This document shows, piece by piece, positions 25,390 through 34,194 of a DNA stretch of 64,000 nucleotides; the first letter of the stretch is position 1; every line of letters starts with the position of its first letter. The DNA comes from Streptomyces sp. F001 (GTDB taxonomy: Bacteria > Actinomycetota > Actinomycetes > Streptomycetales > Streptomycetaceae): the NCBI RefSeq assembly GCF_004187715.1, contig NZ_QZWF01000014.1, forward strand, positions 62,001 to 126,000, in the 5' to 3' direction. The notes under the pieces were generated by a model, which did no database searches, was not told where the DNA came from, and saw only the letters and a program-made list of their open reading frames with translations. Made by a program: the position numbers and the translations under genes.

Positions 25390-26265
25390 ATGGAGCCAGT
25401 CATCACCGTGGGGCTCGACGGCTCACCCGAGAGCCTCGCCGCCGCCCATTGGGCCGCTGATGAAGCCGGGCGGCGCAAGGCCACGCTGCGCCTGCTGCAC
25501 GCGTGGCCCCTGCTGGCGCCAGAACCGACCAACGCCCCCTCGGAGACCGATCAGAACTACTGGGCGAAGCGGATCGTCCGCAACGCGCGGGCGGAGCTCC
25601 AAGCACGCCACCCCGGTCTTTCTGTCGTCGGCGATCTGGTCGCCGAGGACGCTCAGGACGCACTGCTGCAGGCGGCGTCGGAGTCCGAGATGATCGTGCT
25701 CGGTTCGCGGGGGCTGACGCCCGTCGAGAGCTACTTCCTGGGCGACATCAGCATGCCCGTCGTAGCACGCGCTGAGCGGCCGGTGGTGCTGGTGCGTGCC
25801 GAGAAGCGCGAAGGAGGGCCGCCGCCCATTCCAGGTACGCCAGGCGCCGTAGTGGTGGCACTGAAACTCCACGGCCCGTGCGACAACTTGCTCGAATTCG
25901 CCTTCGGCACCGCCGCAATGCGCGGCACGCCTCTTCGCGTCATCCATGGCCAAGCCCTGCCGGTCCATGCGTACACTCCCTGGGGCGTAGATCACGACGT
26001 CACCGACGAGATCGCGCAGGACGCGCACAAGCAGCTGAGCCAGGCCCTGCGCCCCTGGCGCGAGAAGTTCTCCGGAGTGGAGGTGGTCGACGTTGTCCGG
26101 CTCGACAGCCCCGCCAAGGCCGTCGTACGAGACGCCGAGGGCGCCGGGCTGCTGATCGTCGGCCGACGCAAGCACCGTCGACCCTTGGCACCACGCCTGG
26201 GTTCCGTAGCCGAAGCCGCCATCCACCACGCACGCTGCCCCGTCGCCGTCGTCCCGCATGACTGA
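25390..26265 (+). CDS. Universal stress protein, tandem UspA domains
   Basis: A 291-residue two-domain Usp. Domain one: VITVGLDGSPESLAAAHWAA ... MIVLGSRGLTPVESYFLGDI. Domain two: AVVVALKLHGPCDNLLEFAF ... LLIVGRRKHRRPLAPRLGSV, ending AAIHHARCPVAVVPHD. GGAGG lies nine bases before the ATG. It is closest in layout to the 15028 copy. Stress-survival role by family. Confidence 0.92.
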   Translation: MEPVITVGLDGSPESLAAAHWAADEAGRRKATLRLLHAWPLLAPEPTNAPSETDQNYWAKRIVRNARAELQARHPGLSVVGDLVAEDAQDALLQAASESEMIVLGSRGLTPVESYFLGDISMPVVARAERPVVLVRAEKREGGPPPIPGTPGAVVVALKLHGPCDNLLEFAFGTAAMRGTPLRVIHGQALPVHAYTPWGVDHDVTDEIAQDAHKQLSQALRPWREKFSGVEVVDVVRLDSPAKAVVRDAEGAGLLIVGRRKHRRPLAPRLGSVAEAAIHHARCPVAVVPHD

Positions 26266-26427
26266 GCCGAACCACGGCGGGGAGCCGACGATGCCGGTCT
26301 TCCGCCACCCCCACATGGAGCCGGACTGACGAAAGACGCGCCGATACAACTGGTGGCCTCCTCGCGGGAATGGACGGCCTCCACAGACAGGGCCCCGGTG
26401 GGCTTGAGCAGCTGCGGCACGTGACTG

Positions 26428-26441
26428 TGGACCGTCGTCCC
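26428..26441. promoter_or_regulatory. DevR/OsdR-like box before alcohol dehydrogenase
   Basis: TGGACCGTCGTCCC: one mismatch to the GGG arm, but the inner GGAC-n4-GTCCC is a true dyad and closer to the DosR palindrome than the other sites. It lies 80 bases before the dehydrogenase start. Confidence 0.4.
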
Positions 26442-26521
26442 TTGAAGAGCCCGACGGTCCGGTTGCCCTCACGTTCCGCGAGGGCGACGGTGGAGGGGGG
26501 GTAGCGAGGGAGTGAGCGACC

Positions 26522-27550
26522 ATGCGAGCACTCGTCTACCACGGCCCCGGACAGGCCTCCTGGGACACAGTCACCGATCCTGCGATCGAGGAGGCGACCG
26601 ACGCGATCGTGCGCGTCGACGCGACCAGCATCTGTGGCAGCGATCTGCACATCCTGCGCGGAGAACTCCCCGACGTGAAGCCAGGGACGGTCCTCGGTCA
26701 CGAGGCCGTCGGCGAGGTGATGGAGATCGGCCGCGAGGTCCACTCCGTCCGCCCTGGGGACCAGGTGATCGTGTCGTCCGTCTCGGCCTGCGGCCGCTGT
26801 CCGTTCTGCCGGGACAGCATGTACGGACAGTGCCGCTTCGGTGGCGGGTGGATCCTCGGGAATCTGATCAACGGCACGCAGGCCGAGTTCGCACGCGTGC
26901 CCTTCGCCGACCACTCCACGCACCGGCTGAGTGCAGGCCTGGCCCTCGACGACGCGGTCCTGCTCGCCGAAGTCCTCCCCACCGCCTACGAGGTCGGGGT
27001 CCGCAACGGACACGTGGGCCCAGGAGACACCGTCGCCGTGGTGGGCGCAGGTCCTGTAGGACTTGCCGCGGTCATCACCGCGCGCATCTACTCGCCTCGC
27101 AGGGTCATCGCGGTGGACCTGTCTCCCTCCCGGCTGGAAACCGCCGCCCGCCTGGGCGCCGACTCCGCCGAACTGCCGGGGCGGCTGATCGCCGATCTGT
27201 CCGAGGGCCCCGGAGCCGACGTGGCCATCGAGGCCGCAGGCGATCCGGACAGCTTCATCCTGTGCACACGCATCGTGCGGCCAGGAGGGCACATCGCCAA
27301 CATCGGCATGCACGGCAAACCGGCCACACTGCATCTCGAAGCTCTGTGGCGCAAGAACGTGACGATCAGCACCGGCCAGGTCGACACCTCCTCCATACCC
27401 TGGCTGCTCGACCTGGTGACATCCGGACGCCTGCACATCTCGCAGCTCGTGACACAAACCTTCACCCTCGACCGGATGAAGAACGCTTACGAGGTCTTCG
27501 CCCACGGCACCGACACCGGCGCCCTCAAGGTCGTGCTGCACCGCGAGTGA
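26522..27550 (+). CDS. Zinc-dependent medium-chain alcohol dehydrogenase
   Basis: A 342-residue cytosolic NAD(P) oxidoreductase. Catalytic-zinc residues: cysteine in SICGSDLH (about residue 38) and GHEAVGEV (His/Glu near 60). Structural-zinc cysteines are in SACGRCPFCRDSMYGQCRFG. The Rossmann segment is VAVVGAGPVGLAAVITARIY with an acidic residue at IAVDLSPSR favouring NAD. Substrate unknown; small alcohols or formaldehyde are typical. It lies at the right end of the stress island with a DevR-like box, suggesting a fermentative role under low oxygen. Confidence 0.9.
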   Translation: MRALVYHGPGQASWDTVTDPAIEEATDAIVRVDATSICGSDLHILRGELPDVKPGTVLGHEAVGEVMEIGREVHSVRPGDQVIVSSVSACGRCPFCRDSMYGQCRFGGGWILGNLINGTQAEFARVPFADHSTHRLSAGLALDDAVLLAEVLPTAYEVGVRNGHVGPGDTVAVVGAGPVGLAAVITARIYSPRRVIAVDLSPSRLETAARLGADSAELPGRLIADLSEGPGADVAIEAAGDPDSFILCTRIVRPGGHIANIGMHGKPATLHLEALWRKNVTISTGQVDTSSIPWLLDLVTSGRLHISQLVTQTFTLDRMKNAYEVFAHGTDTGALKVVLHRE

Positions 27551-27734
27551 TGCGCCCAGCCAAGAGCAGCCCGCGGCACACACCATGCCTCCGCAGTTGG
27601 ACGCACTCAGCGCAGCCGACCTAGGTGCGGATCGTGGGCGCGCCGTGGCAGCAGCCGGACACGGACGTCCACGGCGATGACGCCGCCGGGACGGGCCCCA
27701 TTACTCGTTCGCCCTCATCGGACTGACGATCGGG

Positions 27735-27887
27735 ATGTTCTCGACGCGCAAGCTGTTCAGGGTGTGGAGCGGCGAGAGCAACGAGGGCGTGAGGCGGGAC
27801 AGGTACGACTACCCGCGCTCACACCTCGTGTTCTGCGTCGTCTCCGTGATCGTCATGTCGTTCGCCGCGTTCGTACTGACGGGATGA
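27735..27887 (+). CDS. Small hydrophobic protein or membrane-protein tail
   Basis: From ATG 27735: MFSTRKLFRVWSGESNEGVR, then RDRYDYPRSHLVFCVVSVIV with a C-terminal TM helix, 50 residues. Upstream in the same frame YSFALIGLTIG would be another helix, but a stop is reached without a start, so the original 5' end is lost or uses an unusual codon. It ends one base short of the convergent PPOX stop. It is probably a remnant; family unknown. Confidence 0.45.
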   Translation: MFSTRKLFRVWSGESNEGVRRDRYDYPRSHLVFCVVSVIVMSFAAFVLTG

Positions 27888-27888
27888 T

Positions 27889-28305
27889 TCACCGAGCCGC
27901 CCAGCCGCTCCACCGCTCCACCCGGACGGCGACCACAGGGCCCCGCGGAGGGGAGTCCTGGTACTGCCCGTACTTGCCGCACAGCAACTCCACCGCCGAA
28001 AGCCGTTCCCGCCCGTCCTCCAGTACCTCCCCGCGCCCGTCCGCACGGGCCCACCACAGGCTCGACCAGTCCTCGTCGTAGTGGTCGACCAGCACCGTCA
28101 CCGAAGGGTTCTCCCGGATGTTGCGCAGGCGGCGCAGGTCCCAGGTGCTCTTGGGCTTGTCGTCCACCGCGAAGTACACGACGTCGTGCTCGACCACGAA
28201 GGTCACGGGGACTGCATGGGGCACGCCTCGGGGGTCGGCTGTCGCCAGCCGGGCGACCGGCGACGCGACGAAGCGTTGCCGGGCATCGAGTGGCGAGAGC
28301 TTCAT
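27889..28305 (-). CDS. PPOX-class F420-dependent oxidoreductase-like protein
   Basis: A 138-residue FMN/F420-binding split barrel. Segments: FVASPVARLATADPRGVPHA, VPVTFVVEHDVVYFAVDDKP, LRNIRENPSVTVLVDHYDED and SSLWWARADGRGEVLEDG. These fit the TIGR03668-like family, which uses deazaflavin F420. ATG 28305 was preferred to one seven codons earlier because of GGTGGA just upstream. Function in redox defence is inferred from the family. Confidence 0.85.
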   Translation of the reverse strand: MKLSPLDARQRFVASPVARLATADPRGVPHAVPVTFVVEHDVVYFAVDDKPKSTWDLRRLRNIRENPSVTVLVDHYDEDWSSLWWARADGRGEVLEDGRERLSAVELLCGKYGQYQDSPPRGPVVAVRVERWSGWAAR

Positions 28306-28364
28306 GCGTCCACCGTAGGGCGGCACCTGTCCGGAGGTGCCGCCTCGGTGTGGTGTGCGTGTCG

Positions 28365-29309
28365 TCAGAGAGGGACCGCCACCCCGTTGAACGTCGTCTC
28401 CGGTGTCTGCGGGCTCGTGAAGCGGGCGTTGACCAGGTACAGGCGGTTGCCGTAGCGGGCGGCTGTGGTGGGGACGTCGAAGCGGGGGTCCGTGATCGTG
28501 GTGCGGAGGGTGGCCGTGCGGAGGTCGCGGGCCAGGTCCCAGACGCTGATCAGGTTGAGGCGGTTCTGGACCACGTACAGCGTGTGGCCGATGCGGACCA
28601 GGCCGTCGCCGTTCACCACCGAGTCCGTGCCGGAGAGGGTGATTTCGCGCGCCTCGCCGGTCTTCAGCGAGACGTGGTAGAGCGTGCCCGGGGTGCTTTT
28701 CACGACGATCAGGCCGCGGCCGTCCGGCGTCGCCACGATTCCGTTCGCATTGTTGACGTCGGGGAGTTGGTCCCAGTCACCCGTCAACGGGAGTTCCCTT
28801 ACCGCTCCCTTGGCGTCGCGCGGGACGCCGTGGAGCACCGGGTTGCGGGAGTCGGTGAACCAGGCCCGGTCGCCGGTCAGGATGACGTCGTTGATGAACG
28901 TGGGGGTGGAGGTGGTGAGTTGGTAGGCCCTGACCAGGTCGCCGGTGTGGGCGTCCACCACCTTCGCCGTGCCGCCTGCGCCTCCCGCCAGGTACAGCAG
29001 GCCGTCGCGGTCCAGCTTCAGGCCGATCGATGCCGTGCCCGTCGCGCCCGGGTAGAGGACCTTGCCTTCGCCGGTGCGCAGGTCGGTGCGGTAGACGGCG
29101 CCGTTGGCGCGCGAGCCCATGTAGGCATACGGCCTGCTGCCGATGGTGATGCCCTCGGGGAGCCAGCCGTCGGGGAGCGGGAACTCCGTCGGCCAGGTGG
29201 TCTTCGTGCCGGCCGCAGCCGTGCCGGTTCCGGCCGCCACCGAGAAGGCGGCCAGCGCGGCACCGCCGAGTACGGTGCGCCGGGAGGGGCGGGGGTCGTT
29301 CCGCGTCAT
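28365..29309 (-). CDS. Tat-exported beta-propeller protein (SMP-30/gluconolactonase-like)
   Basis: 314 residues. The N-terminus SRRTVLGGAALAAFSVAAGT is a twin-arginine signal peptide with a likely AxA cleavage site at TAAA. The mature part repeats propeller blades: PEGITIGSRPYAYMGSRANG, DRDGLLYLAGGAGGTAKVVD, NGIVATPDGRGLIVVKSTPG and LVRIGHTLYVVQNRLNLISV. The fold fits SMP-30 or strictosidine-synthase-like propellers. Folded export suggests a bound metal. Substrate unknown. A 40-bp phased repeat lies 42 bases upstream of the start. Confidence 0.85.
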   Translation of the reverse strand: MTRNDPRPSRRTVLGGAALAAFSVAAGTGTAAAGTKTTWPTEFPLPDGWLPEGITIGSRPYAYMGSRANGAVYRTDLRTGEGKVLYPGATGTASIGLKLDRDGLLYLAGGAGGTAKVVDAHTGDLVRAYQLTTSTPTFINDVILTGDRAWFTDSRNPVLHGVPRDAKGAVRELPLTGDWDQLPDVNNANGIVATPDGRGLIVVKSTPGTLYHVSLKTGEAREITLSGTDSVVNGDGLVRIGHTLYVVQNRLNLISVWDLARDLRTATLRTTITDPRFDVPTTAARYGNRLYLVNARFTSPQTPETTFNGVAVPL

Positions 29310-29351
29310 GGTTCGAGCCTCCGTGAAGCGTGGGGTGAGAAGGGTCGGTGG

Positions 29352-29391
29352 GACTCGTTCAAACTCGTTGAAACTCGATGTAACTCGATGA
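29352..29391. repeat. Four 10-bp repeats in phase, upstream of propeller gene
   Basis: GACTCGTTCA, AACTCGTTGA, AACTCGATGT, AACTCGATGA follow one another with an exact 10-bp period. They lie 43-82 bases upstream of the propeller gene's start. Same-face spacing of an ACTCG half-site is what a cooperative DNA-binding protein would use. Confidence 0.6.
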
Positions 29392-29502
29392 GTTCGGGGA
29401 GCACGACCGCCGTGGCGAACTCGACAGGAATTCGACAGTCGGTGGCCGGGAGTTGCCATGTGTCCCACCGGTCCCACCGGCCCCTGCACACCACCCAGGG
29501 TG

Positions 29503-31010
29503 CTACGAGCGGAACGGCCTCGTCACCTCGGGGCGCGGGATGGACAGGTCGTGGCCGTGGCGTGCCGCGTCGGCGTATACGGGGATGGGGCGGCGTGGGC
29601 GTACCTGCGGGGGCTCCGCGGACGGGAGGCGGACCACCGCGTCGAGGCCGCCGGTGGCCGCCGGGTGCAGGTTCACCTCGCCGCCGCTGGCGTGGGCGAG
29701 GCGCTGTACCAGGGACAGGCCCAGGCCGCTGCCGCCCTTCGGGGCGCCCGGCGCGCGCCAGAAGCGGTCGAAGGCGCGTGCGCGCTGTTCCGCCGTCATG
29801 CCGGGGCCCTCGTCGGTGACGTGCAGGTCGACCCAGCAGGGGGCTGTCGCGCAGGGGGCGGCGGGCCGGGTGTGCAGCCGCAGCTCCACGGTGACCGTGC
29901 TGTCGGCGGGGAGGCCCGCAGGGCGTTGGAGAGGAGGTTGTCCAGGATCTGTTCCACGGCGCCGGGGACGGCGAGTACCGGGCCCACGCTGCCGGCGAAC
30001 AGGACGAGGGAGACGCCCTCGCGTTCGAACAGCGGCAGCCAGGCGCGGTGCCGTTCTGCGCACACCTCGCCCACGTCGACCGGGTCGGGTGTGGCCGCAT
30101 CCTCCTCCAGGCGGGCCATCGCCAGCAGGCCCTCGACCATCCGGGCCAGCCGGTCGGTCTCGGTGATGGCGGCGGCGAGGCGGGGCCGGGCGCGCCGGGC
30201 GACGGCCGGTTCCAGGTTCTCCAGGCGCAATCGGAGGGCGGCCAGGGGGGTCTTCAGCTGGTGGGAGGCCTCACCGGCGAAAGCGCGCTGGGAGGCGAGG
30301 AGGTGTTCGAGGCGGGCCGCGGTGCGGTTGAACGCGGCCGCCAGGCTGCGTACCTCCGGTGGGCCCGACGTGACCGGCACCGGGGCGGCCGGGCCGCCGT
30401 CGGCGAGTCGGTGCGCGGCCTCCTCCAGCCGCCGGAGGGGGCGGCCCGCCCAGCGTGCGAACGCGAACGCCACCGCTCCGACGCCGGTGAGGACGGCGAG
30501 GCCCACCAGGACCAGCAGCAGCCACACCCGGTGTACTCGGGAGTGCACCGCATCCGTCGGGAGCGTGATCCGTACGGCGCCTTGTACCGTGGGACGTCCG
30601 ACCGGCGCCGCGACCGACAGGTAGTGCACGCCGCCGATCGTGGAGGCGTGGACGTCCGTGGAGGGCCTGCCCTGCAGCGCCGCCGTGACCTCGGGGCGGG
30701 TGGCGAGGTCGCGTTCCTCCGCGCCGGACAGCCGGGGTGCCGCGGCCAGCAGGGTGCCGTCCGCGGCGAGGACGACCACCTGTCCGCCGATGCGCTCGGC
30801 GCAGTGCTCGGCCCGTTCGGCGAGTTGGTCGCGGCGCCGGGCGGTGAGCGACAACTCGGCGTACGCGGCGACCGAATCCGCCTCGCTGTTCGCGGAGTTG
30901 ACGATCTGTTCGCGCTCGGCCCGCGTGTAGACGAACCCCAGGGGAATCTCCAGGCCGAGCAGGACGAGCGCGGCCAGGCTGAGGTGGCTCAGCAGCAGCC
31001 GGCGGGTCAT
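29503..31010 (-). pseudogene. Sensor histidine kinase with a one-base frameshift in the ATPase domain
   Basis: HAMP-type membrane sensor: TM 1 at residues 5-25 (LLSHLSLAALVLLGLEIPLG), extracytoplasmic domain to about 150, TM 2 (VWLLLVLVGLAVLTGVGAVA), HAMP, H-box FAGEASHQLKTPLAALRLRL and N-box ILDNLLSNALRA. The frame then goes out of register near 29905-29912. The G boxes (VDLHVTDEGPGM; GGSGLGLSLVQRLAHASGGE) are in the next frame and run to 29503. Adding one base repairs a kinase of about 500 residues. As read, it stops at 29796 without an ATP site. ATG 31010 overlaps the response-regulator stop (ATGA). Confidence 0.85.
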
Positions 31011-31786
31011 GAGGCGGTGGGACCGTGCGGAGGGTCCGGTGCGGGGCTGCGCACGGCGAGCCGGAAGCCGACGCCCCGCAGGGTCTGGATCCACGCCGGG
31101 TGGCCCAGCTTGCGGCGCAGGGTGGCGACATGCACGTCCAGGGTCTTGGTGGGGCCCTCGTAGTGGTCGTCCCAGACCCGGTTGAGGATCTCCTGCCGCG
31201 AGTAGACCGCTCCGGCGTCCTCGGACAGCAGCGCCAGCAGTTCGAACTCCTTCGGCGTCAGCGTGACGGGCACGTCCCCGACCCACACCTGCCGGGTCCG
31301 CCGGTCCACCACGAGAGGGCCGGCTGATGCGGGTGGGGTGTCGTCCGCCGGATCGGTGTACGGCGTTTCGTGGCCGGCCGACTCGCCCTCGTACGACGAC
31401 TGCTGCGCGTACGGGTCGGTGGCGGGCGGCAGCCGGTGGCGGCGGTGTGTGGCGCGGATCCGGGCCACCAGCTCCCGTACGCTGAACGGCTTCGCCAGAT
31501 AGTCGTCGGCGCCCAGCTCCAGACCCAGCACGCGGTCGGCCTCCTCGCCCCGCGCGCTGAGGATGATGACGGGGACGTCGGAGGACCGGCGGATGCCGCG
31601 GCAGACGTCGATGCCGTCCATGTCCGGCAGGCCGAGGTCGAGCAGCACGACATCGCCGTACGGTCCCGCCAGCCCCTCCGCGCCGGTGGCGACGTGGTGG
31701 ACCGTCAGGCCGAAGTGCCGCAGTCCGTCGGCGAGCGGTTCGGCGATCGACTCGTCGTCCTCGATGAGCAGCACTTGTACGCCCAT
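31007..31786 (-). CDS. OmpR/PhoB-family response regulator with long linker
   Basis: 259 residues. Receiver domain: VQVLLIEDDESIAEPLADGL, the phospho-acceptor Asp in VVLLDLGLPDMDGIDV, and the Lys in DDYLAKPFSVRELV. After residue 120 an acidic Pro/Ser/Tyr-rich linker of about 40 residues (ATDPYAQQSSYEGESAGHET) replaces the usual few residues. The winged helix follows (LTPKEFELLALLSEDAGAVY; KTLDVHVATLRRKLG). The start could also be ATG 31804. It is the first gene of the pair with the broken kinase and divergent from the carbonic anhydrase operon. Confidence 0.92.
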   Translation of the reverse strand: MGVQVLLIEDDESIAEPLADGLRHFGLTVHHVATGAEGLAGPYGDVVLLDLGLPDMDGIDVCRGIRRSSDVPVIILSARGEEADRVLGLELGADDYLAKPFSVRELVARIRATHRRHRLPPATDPYAQQSSYEGESAGHETPYTDPADDTPPASAGPLVVDRRTRQVWVGDVPVTLTPKEFELLALLSEDAGAVYSRQEILNRVWDDHYEGPTKTLDVHVATLRRKLGHPAWIQTLRGVGFRLAVRSPAPDPPHGPTAS

Positions 31787-32008
31787 GGCGTCCTGTCTCT
31801 CCATGAATCCGGACAGCACGAATCCCGTGCTGTGGGAGTAGACACGCTACAAGGAAATGCACAGGCGCGGACATCGATTCCGGACCTTTGTGAAATGGCC
31901 CTCAGAAACCGCTTGTATTTCTTTGCCTTGGGGTTCGCTTAACCTTCCTCTGGGGTGCGGGCCCCTACGTTCGTGGCTCCTGGTCGGAACCAGTGTCAGG
32001 GAGGCACG

Positions 32009-32626
32009 ATGAAGGCGTTGCTGGACCGCGCCCGCTCGTTCAGGCGACGAGTCGACTTCGAGGGCGACGAATACCGGAAACTGGCCGTCGGGCAATTTCC
32101 CGAGGCCTTGTTCATTACCTGCTCGGACTCTCGGGTGATTCCCGCGTTGATCACCGGAGCGCGGCCCGGGGAGATATTCGAGCTGCGCAATGCGGGCAAT
32201 ATCGTGCCGTCGTACGACGAGCAGGGCGCGGCCTCCGGTGAGGCCGCCACCATCGAGTACGCGCTCGAAGTGCTGGGCGTTCAGGACGTCGTGGTGTGTG
32301 GCCATTCCCACTGCGGGGCCATGAGCGCGCTCACACACGGCACCGATCTGTCCGGGCTGCCGCGCGTCGACGCGTGGCTCGAGCTTGCGCGGCCGGGGCT
32401 GGAACCCGTACTCGGCGAGGAGGGAAGGCGGTCGGGGGATCCGGCGCTGCGCGAGGTCGTGCAGCTCAACGTCCGCAACCAACTCGCCGTCCTGCGCGGG
32501 TATCCGGTCGCCCGGCGGATGATCGACGCCGGCCGGCTGCGGCTGCACGGCTGGTACTACGAGATCGACACCGGCACGGTCCATGAGCTGGACGAGGACG
32601 GCCGGTTCCGGGTGCACGGGTCATGA
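32009..32626 (+). CDS. Beta-class carbonic anhydrase
   Basis: A 205-residue cytosolic zinc enzyme hydrating CO2 to bicarbonate. The metal site is C38-x-D40-x-R42 in TCSDSRV, with H99 and C102 in CGHSHCGAM. GEIFELRNAGNIVPSYDEQG is also family text. GGGAGG precedes ATG 32009. It overlaps the SulP gene by four bases (ATGA), so enzyme and transporter are made together. Separate SulP-carbonic anhydrase pairs and fusions are known in bacteria for bicarbonate handling. Confidence 0.95.
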   Translation: MKALLDRARSFRRRVDFEGDEYRKLAVGQFPEALFITCSDSRVIPALITGARPGEIFELRNAGNIVPSYDEQGAASGEAATIEYALEVLGVQDVVVCGHSHCGAMSALTHGTDLSGLPRVDAWLELARPGLEPVLGEEGRRSGDPALREVVQLNVRNQLAVLRGYPVARRMIDAGRLRLHGWYYEIDTGTVHELDEDGRFRVHGS

Positions 32627-34194
32627 GCGGGGCGCACCGGCGGGCGGCCGGGCCCCGGAAGGGCGGTTCCGGCAAGGGTCCCGGTACGTCCGCGAAGGCC
32701 GACCTCGGCACCGAGATCACCGCCTCGCTCGTGGTGTTCCTGGTGGCGCTGCCGCTGTGCATCGGTGTCGCGGTCGCCTCCGGGGTGCCGGCCGAGCTGG
32801 GGATCATCTCCGGGGTCATCGGCGGGCTGGTGGTCGGGGCGATCCGGGGAAGCACCCTCCAGGTCAGCGGTCCGGCGGCCGGTCTCGCCGCCCTCGTCGC
32901 GGAGACCGTGCTCGAGCACGGCGTCGTCATGCTCGGAGTGATCGTCCTGTTCACCGGCATCCTCCAGATCGTGCTGGGGCTGGTGAAGCTCGGCCGGATG
33001 TTCCAGGCGATCTCCCTGGCCGTCGTCCAGGGCATGCTCGCGGGCATCGGGCTGCCGCTGATGTTCAGTCAGCTGTATCCGATGTCCGACGCGAAGGCCC
33101 CGGGCACGCCGTTCGAGAACATCGCCGGCGTCCCCGGGCTGGTCGCCGACGTCGCGGCCGATCCGCAGGCGATGATCGCGGCCGGGCTCGGCGTCGTCAC
33201 CATCGTGCTCAGCTTCGTCTGGAAGAAGGTGCCGGGCCCGGTGAAGAAGATCCCGGCCGCGCTCGTCGCCGTGGGTATCGGCATCGCGATCGCCGCACTG
33301 CCGGGCGTGAACGTGAAGACGCTCCAGGTCGGCAACCTGGCGGACGCGGTCGACATGCCGGGGCCGGAGCAGTTCGCGGGGCTCGCCGACGCCGGGATCA
33401 TCACCGCGATCCTCACCTTCACGGTGATCGCGTCGGCGGAGAGCCTGTTCACCGCGGCGGCCGTGGACCGTATGCACACCGGACCGCGCACCAAGTACAA
33501 CACCGAGCTGATCGCCCAGGGCGCCGGGAATACCGTCGCCGGCATCCTCGGCGCGCTGCCGATCACGGCGGTCGTCGCCCGCAGCTCGGCGAACGTCCAG
33601 GCCGGGGCGAAGACCCGGATCTCCCGCACCCTGCACGGGCTGTGGCTGCTCGCCTTCGCCCTGCTGCTGCCGCAGGTCCTCGCGCTGATCCCGATCTCGG
33701 TGCTCGCAGGGGTGCTGGTGCACAGCGGCTGGAAGCTGTTCGCGCCGGACGAGTTCCCCAAGATGTGGCGCCAGGACCGGGGGGAGTTCGCCGTCATGAC
33801 GCTGACCACCCTCGTCATCACGGCCACCGCGCTGCTGGAGGGCGTCCTCGTCGGCCTCGCGGCCGGGGTGGTGCTGGCCGCGCTGCGGATGTCCCAGGCG
33901 GTCGTACGGCAGCACATCGAGGAGGACACCGCCAAGGTCGTCATGGCCGGCAACGCGACCTTCCTGCGGCTGCCGCGCCTGATCGAGGCCCTGGAACAGG
34001 CCGCGACCTCGGGCAAGCCGCGCATCCGGCTCGACCTGCTCGGTGTGACCCACCTGGACCATGCCTGCCGCACGCAGATCGACGAGTTCGTGAGCCAGCA
34101 GCGGGGGGCGGGGCTTCGGGTGGAGCTGCTGATGCCGGAGCTGACGGACACGGGGGTGCGGGTGCCGGAGGCGAAGACGCGGGGGAGAGGGTGA
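32623..34194 (+). CDS. SulP-family anion transporter (probable bicarbonate)
   Basis: A 523-residue membrane protein with a basic N-terminal tail and about 10-12 helices. The SulP core is visible in ITASLVVFLVALPLCIGVAV, GSTLQVSGPAAGLAALVAET, TVIASAESLFTAAAVDRMHT and VAGILGALPITAVVARSSAN. A STAS-type domain at the C-terminus (KVVMAGNATFLRLPRLIEAL; DLLGVTHLDHACRTQIDEFV) completes it. Linkage to carbonic anhydrase favours bicarbonate over sulfate. Its TGA overlaps the GTG of the next gene. Confidence 0.93.
   Translation: MSGAHRRAAGPRKGGSGKGPGTSAKADLGTEITASLVVFLVALPLCIGVAVASGVPAELGIISGVIGGLVVGAIRGSTLQVSGPAAGLAALVAETVLEHGVVMLGVIVLFTGILQIVLGLVKLGRMFQAISLAVVQGMLAGIGLPLMFSQLYPMSDAKAPGTPFENIAGVPGLVADVAADPQAMIAAGLGVVTIVLSFVWKKVPGPVKKIPAALVAVGIGIAIAALPGVNVKTLQVGNLADAVDMPGPEQFAGLADAGIITAILTFTVIASAESLFTAAAVDRMHTGPRTKYNTELIAQGAGNTVAGILGALPITAVVARSSANVQAGAKTRISRTLHGLWLLAFALLLPQVLALIPISVLAGVLVHSGWKLFAPDEFPKMWRQDRGEFAVMTLTTLVITATALLEGVLVGLAAGVVLAALRMSQAVVRQHIEEDTAKVVMAGNATFLRLPRLIEALEQAATSGKPRIRLDLLGVTHLDHACRTQIDEFVSQQRGAGLRVELLMPELTDTGVRVPEAKTRGRG

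Noticed and set aside
32583..34190. Upstream part of the frame that encodes the decapeptide protein, overlapping SulP
   Set aside because: It is the out-of-frame shadow of the SulP gene. Only the part after GTG 34191 has a distinct composition and no competing gene.
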